NCBI RefSeq assembly: GCF_002160055.1
Contig: NZ_NFJV01000002.1
Location: forward strand, 62,001 to 126,000
Length of the DNA: 64,000 nt
From: Mediterranea sp. An20
GTDB lineage: Bacteria; Bacteroidota; Bacteroidia; Bacteroidales; Bacteroidaceae
Reading direction: 5' to 3'
Both the position numbers and the translations under genes were made by a program. The notes under the pieces were generated by a model. The model made no database searches. It was not told the origin of the DNA and was given only the letters and a program-made list of their open reading frames with translations. This document shows, in pieces, positions 54,501-63,056 of the stretch (the first letter of the stretch is position 1; each line of letters opens with the position of its first letter).

Positions 54501-54696
54501 GGTTGCTTCCTTTCACCGCAACGGAGGCACCGATAATGGCCTGTCCGCTGGCGTCACTTACTATGCCGGTGCAGGCATTCTGCTGTTGCACCGACTCAAT
54601 CTTCTGTACTTTGGCTGTTGTGGCTATGTGGGCAGCGAGTGGTATCGGGGCTCCCATAGCGAGCAGCAACATGCTCATGATTTTTAGGTGTTTCAT
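51526..54696 (-). CDS. SusC/RagA-family TonB-dependent outer-membrane receptor
   Basis: 1056 residues. Signal peptide to about residue 25, a carboxypeptidase-like regulatory domain (about 40-125; VSDASGQAIIGASVAVKGSN), the VVVVGYGVQKKVNLSGSVSTV hinge, the plug domain (VLKDAASSAIYGSRAAYGVILVTTK) and a 22-strand barrel ending QRSYSFGLNVTF. It imports a bound ligand into the periplasm with TonB energy. No sigma/anti-sigma pair or hybrid sensor is near. Upstream -7 box at 54901 and a leader of over 200 nt. Confidence 0.97.
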   Translation of the reverse strand: MKHLKIMSMLLLAMGAPIPLAAHIATTAKVQKIESVQQQNACTGIVSDASGQAIIGASVAVKGSNQGTITDVDGKFHIANVKKGTTLEISYIGYKTQQVTWNGQTLNIVLTEDTEMLDEVVVVGYGVQKKVNLSGSVSTVNTQQIEDRPVVNLGQALQGTVANLNITIGSGQATDSPSYNIRGTTSLNGGSPLIVIDGVVSDNSTLNTLNPNDIAQISVLKDAASSAIYGSRAAYGVILVTTKMGTSEKPVIHYNNNFQMRQLTQKQNIITDPYLVAQTRNIMSTPWYNLYNEEQLAYAQQVSEDPSMSPYYLNPDGSYTYFGHTDWVGEAYKNIGFATTHSIDVSGKTERASYFLSAGYTFQDGMVKYGTDKYNRYTVRSKIDFKVTDWWTIGNNTQMIFSDYDYPTSLDSDYYWGINRLNPMDVPKNPDGTWTDAGAQWLGTLSEGGRAKEQGANIQTQFSTRVDIIKDVFFVQGNFSYRTRKNRDRWHYLTVPYYDGPELEPLYYNETTSAANAMSDQKNVTFDIYGTFTKTFNDKHYINAMVGFNQEEYRYEYNSLSRSELISPSLPSVALGTGDMNVGESISTLALRSGYARFNYIYDDKYLFEFNGRYDGSSRFPKEDRFVFSPSGSIAWVMSKEKFFEPLLPVVSFLKLRYSYGMLGNQDVSSYYPYLATMGSGKLGYLIDGKQPVYVSAPGLVSASLTWEKVSTSNIGIDVNFLDNRLTATGDFYVRRTKDMITSGQPLPNVLGTSVPSENAADLKTRGWEVTLTWKDQKQVAGKPFNYSVSFNLADSRAFITKFYNPNGMLSSYYEGYEIGQMWGFHTLGFFTSQEDIDSHADQTNVASYLSTRPLAPGDLKFADLNNDGKITSGNNSLDDPGDRTIIGNSSKRYTFGLNASADWNGFDLSVFFQGVGKRDYYPGGSDLYFWGIYSQPWTNITYGNYYDHWTEENPNGYFPRMKAYVAEGGAEAALTQTKYMQNAAYIRLKNLTFGYTLPAQWTNKLNISRLRIFFSGDNLFYVSGLYKHYNIDPEGLGGQMYPLQRSYSFGLNVTF

Positions 54697-54900
54697 AATG
54701 CAATTAATTTGAGTTTATAATAGATGAATGTAAGAAATCTTTTGCGTATTCAGTGCTTCCTAAGTGTAGAAATACAGGTAGTAGGCATGCTGTATAATGG
54801 CTTTTTTAGTTGCAAAAATGAATATTTTTTATGATTGCTACAGTTAAAATTAAACATCGGATTTATCTTATTTCTCTGCTGTTTTTAGCTCTTTCGGGCG

Positions 54901-54908
54901 CAAATATA
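54901..54908 (-). promoter_or_regulatory. -7 promoter element of the SusC gene
   Basis: TATATTTG on the minus strand gives a leader of about 200 nt, room for post-transcriptional control. No -33 match. The 341-bp spacer 54697-55037 has no gene I can support. Confidence 0.5.
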
Positions 54909-55037
54909 TGTCTTTCGCTCTGGCTCGGAAATGTTTTTTTATTAATTTTCCATTAAAATATACGGTCTGTTATGATGTAATTTTAATGTAATATTTATTT
55001 AACTTTATTGACTTGCTGAGGCTGAAAAAAGCCCCCT

Positions 55038-56141
55038 TCATTCCCGGAGTCTGACGAGCCCCATTTCCTTTAATTTGCGTTCCACGGCTTCCGCCTGCTG
55101 CACCATGCCGTAGTCGGAAGGATGAACGTAGTCAACCCACGAGTCCGGGTGAAGACCGATTTCCTCGTTCGACAGGTAATAGAGGTTTTCCGTGTGCTGT
55201 TGCTTCAGGTCCTCATAAGCGGCACGCAGGCCCTTGTTGGGCGTCCGGTAGGCATTGTCCATTCCTACGTTGGTCGGGGCATTGCTATAGCCGGCATGTT
55301 CCACCAGCAGGATGGGGGCACTGCTTTTCCCCCTGATTTGTTTTACGGCCTTTACCGCAAGGGATTTCACTTCTTCCGCCGTCCGGTCCTGCAAGTTGGC
55401 CATGCAGTCTATCACATACGCCTTGGCGTTTATCTCACAGATGAAATCAATGACCTCCTCTTCCAGTTTGCCATTGCCGGAGAAGCCCAGATTCACTACA
55501 GGTACGTCCAACTCGCGGCTGACGATATTGCTCCATGCCATGCCGGGACGCGAAGCACAGGCTCCTTGGGCGATGGAGGTGCCGTAGACTACGATGCAGC
55601 GGTCTTTTCTGGCCGGCACGAAGGTCAGTTCTTTTCCTTCTTCAATTCCTATCTCCAGCCATTTTACTCCATTATATAGAGGCAGATACAATTCATACTC
55701 CTTTTTTGCCTTGGGAGAGATTTCCTTATCGACGGTATAGGTGTAGCGAATGGTATCTGCGAAGGCATAGCTTCCGTAGCAGATGAGTGACTTCCCGCCG
55801 ACCTTGGCATACAAATCTACCCCTGATACGCCAGTGGCAGGCATGTGGGGCATGCTGTATCCTCCTGTCACCTGATAGCGCACCTGAATTCTCTTCGAAT
55901 CTGTCTGGAAACGTACAGATAACCCGGCAGATTCTCTTGACAGGTTCCATACGTCACTTCTGACCTTCTCTTTGGCTCTGGATGGGAGTCGGTTATAGTT
56001 GCCTCCATCCTCGTTCCAAGCTTGGTTCTGGATGTAATGCGCTTGTCCATCGTTGTCCTGTGGGTTGAACCATTGGGTCTGTGCCTGAAGGGGGGCTACC
56101 CATAATAGGAACAACCACGAAATAGTAATCAGTTTGTGCAT
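55038..56141 (-). CDS. Two-domain SGNH/GDSL hydrolase
   Basis: 367 residues with a signal peptide (about 1-20). N-terminal beta domain with the GxDLY mark (GVDLYAK, 107-113), then the SGNH domain: nucleophile Ser189 in VVYGTSIAQGA, oxyanion residues NLGFSGNG, and Asp/His in SWVDYVHPSDYG. Such enzymes deacylate or deacetylate sugars and polymers. Next to phosphoesterases it suggests removal of acyl groups from a phosphate-bearing ligand. Secreted; gene lies 139 bp after the next upstream gene. Confidence 0.88.
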   Translation of the reverse strand: MHKLITISWLFLLWVAPLQAQTQWFNPQDNDGQAHYIQNQAWNEDGGNYNRLPSRAKEKVRSDVWNLSRESAGLSVRFQTDSKRIQVRYQVTGGYSMPHMPATGVSGVDLYAKVGGKSLICYGSYAFADTIRYTYTVDKEISPKAKKEYELYLPLYNGVKWLEIGIEEGKELTFVPARKDRCIVVYGTSIAQGACASRPGMAWSNIVSRELDVPVVNLGFSGNGKLEEEVIDFICEINAKAYVIDCMANLQDRTAEEVKSLAVKAVKQIRGKSSAPILLVEHAGYSNAPTNVGMDNAYRTPNKGLRAAYEDLKQQHTENLYYLSNEEIGLHPDSWVDYVHPSDYGMVQQAEAVERKLKEMGLVRLRE

Positions 56142-56279
56142 AATCTGTTCTTTATTTTAATAACTACTTGATTCTTGCTTCTTGTGATTCTGAGTCTGTC
56201 AGTCTATAAGCCCCTTGCCAACCTCTGCTTGCTCCGGCATGAGATGCAGACCACTTACAGACTGATAAACTCAGATTGT

Positions 56280-58763
56280 TTATTCGTTGGCAGCCTTGAA
56301 GGCATACACATTCCCGGCATAGTCTACACCGAAGAACATATTGCCTGAAACGGCTACGGTGGTCAGAATGGGGGCGCCGGTCTGGTGCCGCCACAGCAGA
56401 GTGCCATTCCGGCGGTCGACGGCATAGAACACCCCGTCGGATGCGCCAACAATGACCACATCACCCGTAAGCACCGGACTGCATTCAATCTGAGCCGCCT
56501 CTTCATTGACATAAGGTGCCGTATATATCAGGGCTTTTCCCGTGCGCAGCTTCCATTTTTCCTCCAGTGTCTCGCGGTCCAGCGCCACCAGTCCTTCCGT
56601 GGCTGTTCCGAAGATGATTTCTCCTTTCGTAACCAAAGGAGTAGAGGTGACATCGACGGAATAAGGGAGTTCCTTTCTGGTCAGCACACGTCCCGTCTTT
56701 TCCGAGAGGATGAAGAGAGAGTTCAGCGACAGAAAATACATGGCACCGTCGTACATGGCGGGTGAAGAGGCACGGTTGCGAATACCGTTTTCACTCTTTC
56801 CCCACAACAGTTTGCCGGTACGGGCATCGTTGGCATACATGGCACTCCATTGCACCCCGCCTATCAGTACCGTCTCGTCCGGACTCAACGAGAGAGTGGC
56901 AGTCGTACCTTCACGTTGCGACCACTCCGTGTTCTGCCAGAGCTGTTTGCCGGTGCGGGCATCGAAGGCGGCCAGTCCCTTTCCGGAACCGGCAAAGACT
57001 TTGTCCGCAGAAGCGGCCAGTCCGTCATTCAGTCCCGGCACACGGGCCACATCCAGTTTCTTTTCCCAAGCCAGCTTTCCGGTGTGGATGTCCAGCGCGT
57101 ACAGATAACCGTAAATATCCTGGGCGAAGACCAAATCCTGTGCGATGGCAAGGCTGTTCTTGACCGATGCGCGCAGCGGGTATTTCCAGCGTACACTGCC
57201 GTTACGGGTGTCCATGGCCACGATAGCCGCTTTTCCTTGGGCGTTCTCGTCGATGGAGGCAGCGAACACGCTGTTTCCCTGTATTACGGGAGAAGCCATG
57301 TAGACGTTGGAGCCTAAGTTGGCCGTCCATGCCAGAGAGAAAGGCAAGGCGAGCGTATCGGGGCTGATGCAAGTGTGTTGGGCATTTCCTCCTAAGTTGT
57401 TCCATTCACTGCCGGTTTTCCCGGACAAAGAGTGAGGAGAATACGTGAAGAAAGACTGGCGTATGGCCGTTTCTCCGTCAGCAAAGGCGACTTTGGCTTC
57501 CACCGTTATAGTCTTTCCCTCGTAGGCAGCAGGAAGTTTGGCTGTGGCAAACCAGTTGAAGTCGGTCTGCTGCTTCAGTCTGACTTCCGGCCGTATCATT
57601 TTACCTTCTGCCCAGAATGTGCAGGTCACGGCGTTTGTTTCCGACACCGTATGGTAAGCATTGACCGAAAGCATCACTTCGCCCTGCTCCGTCACCGGTG
57701 CCTGCTCGTTTTGTATGGAAGCGATTTCCACCACCTTGTCCATATAAGTATACCGCAGTTCGGAAGCCAGATTGCCGTTGGCATCCACCCGTATGGAGCG
57801 GAAAGCCGATGCGGCATGGTCTATGCCTCCCCGTGCCGGGGTAGAAGTACATATAGCCAACGCGTTGCCATGACGGGTGATGTGGTTGATGTGCACGTGG
57901 CCGTAAATCCAAGCCTTCAGATTATGCGCATCCAGGTCGATGGTCATGTTCTCACCGGCTTTGAACACATGCCGGTCTTCGCTGGTCCAATAGTCATGGT
58001 TGAAGACCACAATCGGCTTTCCTTCGGGAATCTGTGCCAAGTCGTTCACCAGCCAGTGATAAACATCTTCTTTGGTATAGCCCGGCCGGTAGTCGCCTCC
58101 CCACATGGGCGTGACGATGTAGTGTACGTTGCCCGCATCGAATGAGTAGTAGACAGGGCCGTAGATGCTTTCGAAAACTTCTTCTCCGTACTTCCCTTTT
58201 ACCAGGTCATGGTTGCCGATGCAGTAATACACGGGCACGTCCATATTCTCGGTGTTGAACATGGGCTTGTGGGCTTTCAATCCTTTCTCGTAACAGATGT
58301 CCCCCGTATGGATGATGAAGGCTGCATTCTCGTTCAGGGCATACGAGCGTACAGCTGCCACCCACTCTTCCTGTCCGGTAGCGGTCGATATTTCCGTATC
58401 CGAGATTTGCACGAAATGATGTGCTCCTCCCCGCCCGATGTGGGCATTGTAGGGGCGAAGGGCGAAATCATAGCTGTCGCGTCCCTGCCCGATGGCGTGA
58501 TAATGGCGTGTGGTCTTGTAGCCGCTGGGGACTGTGACGAAAAGGAACCGTTCCCGTTCATGTCCGGGCAATTCATACGTTCCGTCCCCCTGTGTCTTCA
58601 CCACATGGCGTCCGTCGGACACCATGACTCCCTTCAGTGTCTTTTCACCTTTATCGAAGGTTCCGTTGCCGTTGGAGTCTATAAAAACTGTCCCTTTATA
58701 GGGAGCAGCAAAGGCTGATAAAACTGCCATGCTGCATAAAAAGAATATGCAATGTCTTTTCAT
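56280..58763 (-). CDS. Calcineurin-type phosphoesterase fused to a PQQ-like beta-propeller
   Basis: 827 residues from the Met at 58763. Signal peptide to about 22; a MetallophosN-type beta domain with GTVFIDSNGNGTFDKGEKTLKG; the metallophosphatase core with FVQISDTE, HTGDICYE, GNHDL, FNHDYW and YGHVHINH (about 115-310); a beta domain; then from about 480 to the end a PQQ-like propeller with repeats such as LVALDRETLEEKWKLRTGK and VFYAVDRRNGTLLWRHQTG. The propeller may hold the protein to a substrate or partner. Phosphomonoester or diester substrate unknown. It follows the next phosphoesterase gene by 53 bp. Confidence 0.9.
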   Translation of the reverse strand: MKRHCIFFLCSMAVLSAFAAPYKGTVFIDSNGNGTFDKGEKTLKGVMVSDGRHVVKTQGDGTYELPGHERERFLFVTVPSGYKTTRHYHAIGQGRDSYDFALRPYNAHIGRGGAHHFVQISDTEISTATGQEEWVAAVRSYALNENAAFIIHTGDICYEKGLKAHKPMFNTENMDVPVYYCIGNHDLVKGKYGEEVFESIYGPVYYSFDAGNVHYIVTPMWGGDYRPGYTKEDVYHWLVNDLAQIPEGKPIVVFNHDYWTSEDRHVFKAGENMTIDLDAHNLKAWIYGHVHINHITRHGNALAICTSTPARGGIDHAASAFRSIRVDANGNLASELRYTYMDKVVEIASIQNEQAPVTEQGEVMLSVNAYHTVSETNAVTCTFWAEGKMIRPEVRLKQQTDFNWFATAKLPAAYEGKTITVEAKVAFADGETAIRQSFFTYSPHSLSGKTGSEWNNLGGNAQHTCISPDTLALPFSLAWTANLGSNVYMASPVIQGNSVFAASIDENAQGKAAIVAMDTRNGSVRWKYPLRASVKNSLAIAQDLVFAQDIYGYLYALDIHTGKLAWEKKLDVARVPGLNDGLAASADKVFAGSGKGLAAFDARTGKQLWQNTEWSQREGTTATLSLSPDETVLIGGVQWSAMYANDARTGKLLWGKSENGIRNRASSPAMYDGAMYFLSLNSLFILSEKTGRVLTRKELPYSVDVTSTPLVTKGEIIFGTATEGLVALDRETLEEKWKLRTGKALIYTAPYVNEEAAQIECSPVLTGDVVIVGASDGVFYAVDRRNGTLLWRHQTGAPILTTVAVSGNMFFGVDYAGNVYAFKAANE

Positions 58764-58816
58764 AAATGGAAAGTTGAGAATATCTATAAAGTATTTCTTT
58801 ACTGTCTGTTGAGCGG

Positions 58817-59803
58817 TCAATCCTTGAATGTCACCTTTACGTCCTCAATGCTTGACACCAGCGGGAAGACACCTATAGAGTCACCCAGTCCGACTTCTTT
58901 GGGAGTAGGAGGCATAAAATTCCCTTTCGTACCCTTCATCTCGGCTCCCTCGCCCGTAAGGGTCACGATGCCATACAGAGCTTTGTCGTACGTAATGGAC
59001 CGGCTGAGCAGCGAATAACGTTCGTTGATTTCCTGGGGATAACGCTTTTCTGTCATCGACGGCTGCTCTATCCAGACGTAAGAGGCACTGTTGATTTGCA
59101 CATACGTGATACCGTTTATTTCTTTGGTATAATTGCTATGGTCATGTCCGCTGAAAGCTAACGCCACTTTCTGGAATCCGCTCCGTCTGTTTTCTTCCTC
59201 CAGTATGCTGCGCACCTCACTGCCATTGTTCATGGACGTGTCGATGCTTTGGTGCGAGAAGATGATACAGCGTTTGTCGGTCGCGGCGAGGTCTTTCTTC
59301 AGCCATTCCATCTGTTCGGGGTCCATGAATGCCCGCATTTTGGAGTCGACATAATAGTTTGCCCTGGCATACGGCTTGTATTCCTTTCCGTCGTACAGGT
59401 TGTTCCCGTCTAAAACGATGAAATGGAAGTCACCCTTGTCAAACGAGTAATAGCGGCCCGGCATATTAAGTCCTGCCACATATTCTTCTTTAGTATATCT
59501 GTCCAAATCGTGGTTGCCCAGCACATGATATTTCTCTCCCTTGAATTCGTCCCACACTTTCCGGTATGGAATGTCGGTGCTGTCCAGCCGGATGAAGTCG
59601 CCCAGCTGTATCAGGAAATCCACGTTCTCGCGATTGGCCGCCTCTACTACCGCCTGCATGCGTTCCAAGCCGTCCGGGATGTCCGGTGCGTGCAGGTCGG
59701 AAACAATGGCAAAGCGTACGGGTTGCACATCTTTCTTCGTGCAGGAAAACAGACTCAATGCTGTGAGTAAGATATAAATCTGGTATAAAACAGTTCTTCT
59801 CAT
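58817..59803 (-). CDS. Calcineurin-type phosphoesterase lipoprotein
   Basis: 328 residues with lipobox LFSC (Cys21). Core motifs IVSDLHAPD, QLGDFIRLDS, LGNHDLD, FSHQSIDT and FSGHDHSNYT give the usual two-metal site. Similar to tartrate-resistant acid phosphatase-type enzymes. Anchored to an outer or surface membrane, it acts on the same side as SusD and the SGNH enzyme. Same strand and tight spacing as its neighbours. Confidence 0.88.
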   Translation of the reverse strand: MRRTVLYQIYILLTALSLFSCTKKDVQPVRFAIVSDLHAPDIPDGLERMQAVVEAANRENVDFLIQLGDFIRLDSTDIPYRKVWDEFKGEKYHVLGNHDLDRYTKEEYVAGLNMPGRYYSFDKGDFHFIVLDGNNLYDGKEYKPYARANYYVDSKMRAFMDPEQMEWLKKDLAATDKRCIIFSHQSIDTSMNNGSEVRSILEEENRRSGFQKVALAFSGHDHSNYTKEINGITYVQINSASYVWIEQPSMTEKRYPQEINERYSLLSRSITYDKALYGIVTLTGEGAEMKGTKGNFMPPTPKEVGLGDSIGVFPLVSSIEDVKVTFKD

Positions 59804-59840
59804 GATATATATGGATTATAGTTGTGTTATTACGTAACGA

Positions 59841-60803
59841 TTACTCAAATATGGATTCGGGCACTTCTCCCGTCCAGCTTAATGGCTTTTCGATGTTGAA
59901 CAGCCGCAGGATGACAGCCGCCGTGTTCACCGTATTGTTGGGCTCGGTCAGGGTCAGCCCCTTGGTAATCCCCGGTCCGGCGATGCCCCAAGGCACAATC
60001 ATCTCTTCCACGCTGACCCCACCGTGCCCGTAGTTGATGCCTCCGTGGTCCGTCAGGAAGAAGAAGTGGGTGTCGTCGAACAGCCCTTCGGCTTTCAGCC
60101 TGTCCAGCAGTCGCCCTATCTCCGTATCAGCCTCTTCAATGGACCGGATGTATTCGGGAGACATCCATTTGTATTTATGTCCGGCGTGGTCGGTATGCAC
60201 CGTATAAAGGAAAACCAGCGTTGGTTCGTTCCTGTGGGCTTTCACGAACGAGAACGCCTTTTCGTAATAAGGCACATAAGCGTCGTCCTCCAGGAAGCAA
60301 ATATCGTCCAGGTATTTCTTGTTGTACGGATAAATCAGGTTCGGCCAGTTGTAATAGAAAGCCGTCTTCATGTCTGCCTTGTTTTCCTTCAGCACCTTGA
60401 ATACCGACGGTTAATAGCCATCGGCATCCGTTTCTATAGCCGGAAGTTTGAATTGGTCGATTGTCCATCCGTTGTCTACCACGCCGTGCAACTCAGGTCC
60501 GCTGCCGGTAAGGTGGCTGGTCCAGTTGGGTAGGGTGACCGACGGCATCACCACGCGGGTTTCCAGCGAAAGTGAACCTTGCGCCAGCAGACTATCCAGG
60601 TTCGGCGTGCGGGCTTGCTTGAAACCTTCCACACAAATTCCGTCCAGAGAGAGCAGGATGACCCGTTTGGCTTCTTTCCTGTTTCTTCCTTTCTTCTTCG
60701 GCTTATCGGTCGCCAACAAGGGAGCGACAGGCGTGGAGGCTACCCCTAAGGCAGCAGCGCCCAACAGGCTTTGTTTCAGAAATTTTCTTCTTGAGTTTTC
60801 CAT
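59841..60803 (-). pseudogene. Tat-exported type I phosphodiesterase/pyrophosphatase, interrupted by one stop codon
   Basis: One frame of 321 codons from the Met at 60803, broken by TAA at codon 131 (60411-60413). Twin-arginine signal SRRKFLKQ at residues 4-11. First part: Asp54 in LLSLDG and nucleophile Thr90 in MPSVTLPNWTSHLTG. After the stop, in the same frame: VHTDHAGHKYKW, FLTDHGG and GHGGVSVEEMIVPW, the remaining metal ligands. The residue before the stop is Tyr and the next PSVFKVL; a single base change (for example TAC to TAA) would explain it. May be recent loss, or a sequencing error. First gene of the locus, with its own promoter. Confidence 0.85.
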
Positions 60804-60892
60804 ACTTTTTCCGTTGCCTAACCCATTGGCAGGATTCATTCAGTGTGCATTTAATCCTGCCAATAGGACTGTTATAGATTTGTTAACCGCTG

Positions 60893-60923
60893 CAAATTTA
60901 GAAATTGCAAAATACCCATGCAA
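60893..60923 (-). promoter_or_regulatory. Promoter of the phosphoesterase operon
   Basis: On the minus strand TTG (60921-60923), 20 nt, TAAATTTG (60893-60900). About 90 nt before the start at 60803. Confidence 0.75.
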
Positions 60924-61039
60924 TGTATAATATCATTGAAAAGATGTATAATTTCTCTCTTGACATTCTACTTGTCATGTTGGATACGGGTGCCTTGTCG
61001 GAGTGATATTTACTTTCCGACGGCTATTTCTATAAGATG

Positions 61040-61127
61040 GTACTTGGCTGATAATCAGTTTGCTGCTTCTTATATATAACGAGCGTCCTGCTTATCGCCT
61101 GGCAGTATGCTCGTTATCGCTTGGCTG
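61040..61127. repeat. 22-bp tandem array, near-copy of 31592-31679
   Basis: Units at 61040, 61062, 61084 and 61106. Shares GATAATCAG, TATATATAACGAGC, TGCTTATCGCCTGG and TTATCGCTTGGCTG with the array 30 kb away. The spacer 60804-61439 (636 bp) also holds the promoter above and the repeat below; no gene seen. Confidence 0.85.
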
Positions 61128-61157
61128 TTTCCTGCGAGGACTTGTCGGATTACGGAA

Positions 61158-61193
61158 ACTTTGTGCCTCTGTGTCTTTGTGTTTGATATAAAC
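61158..61193. repeat. CAGAGACAC-family dispersed repeat, single copy
   Basis: Reverse complement of 42919-42954 at 33 of 36 positions (three transitions). Reads ACTTTGTGCCTCTGTGTC at its left end. Confidence 0.8.
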
Positions 61194-61439
61194 CAAATCT
61201 GATTGATTACTTACAAAGCAAGTGAAAAGCCAATACCGGAAATTCCGGCAGTGTTCGTGTATGGAGTATGTGTAGTCTATATATAATAATGTGTATTTGT
61301 CGCTGTTGGTAGAAGGTGCATTTTTTTTGTGCATAATCCTTTGAAGGCTGACAGATTTTCTATTATTTTGTTGTCTGAAACGAATAGAAGGAGGCGGAAT
61401 GCCTTATCCGAAAGATTATTAACGCAAAAGGAATATAAA

Positions 61440-61961
61440 ATGAAGAAACAGACAATTTTGTTAGGTATCGGAGTGTGCATGACTTTGGCATTCTCTTCTT
61501 GCAAGTCGAGTCAAAGTGCGTATAGCAAAGCTTATGAGAAGGCTAAACAACAGGAATTGGCTGAACAGCAGGCAGCCCCGGCTCCGGTGGAAACAACTCC
61601 GGTGGTGACAGCTCCTACCGAAGAACCCAAAGTGGTGGAAAGCACTCCGGTGGCTGTGCAGAATGACGATGTGCGTCACGAAAAGGTAACGGTTGTGTCG
61701 GGCGACAACGGTCTGCTTGATTACAGCGTAGTGTGCGGCAGTTTCGGTATCAAGGCCAATGCCGAAGGGCTGAAAAGCTTCTTGGAAGCCGAAGGCTATT
61801 CGCCGGCTATCGTGTTCAATGCTGATGCCGCCATGTATCGTGTGGTTGTCAGCACTTATGCCGACCGCGCTTCGGCGGCTGCGGCTCGCGATGCCTTCAA
61901 GGCCAAATATCCTAACCGCAAAGATTTTCAGGGCTCCTGGTTGCTGTATCGTGTGAAGTGA
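61440..61961 (+). CDS. SPOR-domain lipoprotein
   Basis: 173 residues from the Met at 61440. Lipobox FSSC (Cys22), then a linker rich in Ala, Pro, Glu and Val (about 40-85), and a C-terminal SPOR domain (about 95-173; YSVVCGSFGIKANAEGLKSFLEAEGYSP, VVVSTYADRASAAAARDAFKAKYPN). SPOR domains bind denuded septal peptidoglycan, so it is likely a division-site envelope protein. A strong terminator follows. Confidence 0.92.
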   Translation: MKKQTILLGIGVCMTLAFSSCKSSQSAYSKAYEKAKQQELAEQQAAPAPVETTPVVTAPTEEPKVVESTPVAVQNDDVRHEKVTVVSGDNGLLDYSVVCGSFGIKANAEGLKSFLEAEGYSPAIVFNADAAMYRVVVSTYADRASAAAARDAFKAKYPNRKDFQGSWLLYRVK

Positions 61962-62004
61962 TGAAGGAGTAATCAGGCTGGAAATGTCTGAAAGATTGTA
62001 GGAG

Positions 62005-62051
62005 CCAGATTCCGGGAATGCGGAGAGTATTGCCCGGTATCTGGTTTTTTT
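62005..62051 (+). terminator. Rho-independent terminator after the SPOR gene
   Basis: CCAGATTCCGGG (62005-62016) pairs with CCCGGTATCTGG (62033-62044), one mismatch, followed by TTTTTTTA. Confidence 0.92.
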
Positions 62052-62173
62052 ATGGCCTTTCAGGTGTCTGCCTTATCTTACATAGGGACAATTATTCCCG
62101 AAAAAGAGGATAGGATGAAGTTAAAAGAAGTTATAATTCTGATAATGAAAACTTTTGAAGATAGAAAAGTTTT

Positions 62174-62181
62174 TATTTTTG
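62174..62181 (+). promoter_or_regulatory. -7 promoter element of cysQ
   Basis: TATTTTTG, 22 nt before the start at 62203. A TTTG at 62154-62157 is 16 nt upstream, off the usual 20. Confidence 0.55.
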
Positions 62182-62202
62182 CGACTTCATACAATACTGA
62201 AT

Positions 62203-63036
62203 ATGGAAGAAGCATATATACTTTGCGCGATAGACGCCGCTCTGCAGGCCGGAGCGGAGATTATGGAGGTTTATACTGACCCGAAGTCCGACTTCCAAGT
62301 GGAAAGAAAGGCTGACAATTCTCCGCTGACCATTGCTGATAAACGTGCCCATCAGGCCATCAGCCGGTTGCTCCGGCAAGGGAGCCCTTATCCTCTGTTG
62401 AGCGAAGAGGGAAAACTTACTCCTTATGAACAGAGAGCTGCGTGGGAAGAACTGTGGATAGTGGACCCCCTGGACGGTACTAAGGAATTCATTAAACGGA
62501 ACGGAGAGTTTACCGTGAATATCGCCTGGGTGCGCCGGGGTGTTCCGGTTGCAGGGGTCATTTATGTGCCGGTAAAGCAGTGTCTGTATTTTGCCTCCGA
62601 AGACTTGGGGGCTTTCAAGATAGAGAACATAACCCGGCTGGATGGCGCTTCGTTGGGCGATTTGACAGCCCGGGCTGTACGCTTGCCGTTGAAAGAACAG
62701 CGGGATGAGTTTGTCATTGTGGCCTCACGTTCGCATTCTACCCCGGAAACGGAAGCGTATATAGAACGTATGCGGCAGAAACATGCAACTGTAAGATTGT
62801 GTTCCAGTGGAAGTTCACTGAAGATTTGCCTGGTGGCCGAAGGCAAGGCTGATGTATATCCTCGTTTTGCACCTACGATGGAGTGGGACACGGCAGCAGG
62901 GCATGCTATCATGCGTGCCGTGGGCGGAGAAATCTGGCAGGCAGGAGGTGAGGGACCGTTGCGCTATAATAAAGGAGATTTGTTGAATCCGTGGTTCATT
63001 GTGCTCCCTGCAGAAGCAGGTCGCATGGCCGATTGA
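62203..63036 (+). CDS. cysQ: 3'(2'),5'-bisphosphate nucleotidase
   Basis: 277 residues from the Met at 62203. Inositol-phosphatase-fold motifs: LLSEEG (Glu68, Glu69), VDPLDGTKEF (Asp88, Asp91) and MEWDTAAGHAI. It hydrolyses adenosine 3',5'-bisphosphate left over from sulfate reduction and protects the cell from its build-up. The longer frame start at 62155 overlaps the -7 box and is rejected. The SLC13 permease follows after 20 bp, and in Bacteroides this pair usually leads a cysCDN sulfate-activation operon (outside the window). Confidence 0.95.
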   Translation: MEEAYILCAIDAALQAGAEIMEVYTDPKSDFQVERKADNSPLTIADKRAHQAISRLLRQGSPYPLLSEEGKLTPYEQRAAWEELWIVDPLDGTKEFIKRNGEFTVNIAWVRRGVPVAGVIYVPVKQCLYFASEDLGAFKIENITRLDGASLGDLTARAVRLPLKEQRDEFVIVASRSHSTPETEAYIERMRQKHATVRLCSSGSSLKICLVAEGKADVYPRFAPTMEWDTAAGHAIMRAVGGEIWQAGGEGPLRYNKGDLLNPWFIVLPAEAGRMAD

Positions 63037-63056
63037 TATAACATAGATCTGAGGTT

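Noticed and set aside
60411..60413. Programmed readthrough of the TAA in the phosphodiesterase
   Set aside because: No supporting context such as a known readthrough motif; a point mutation or error is simpler.
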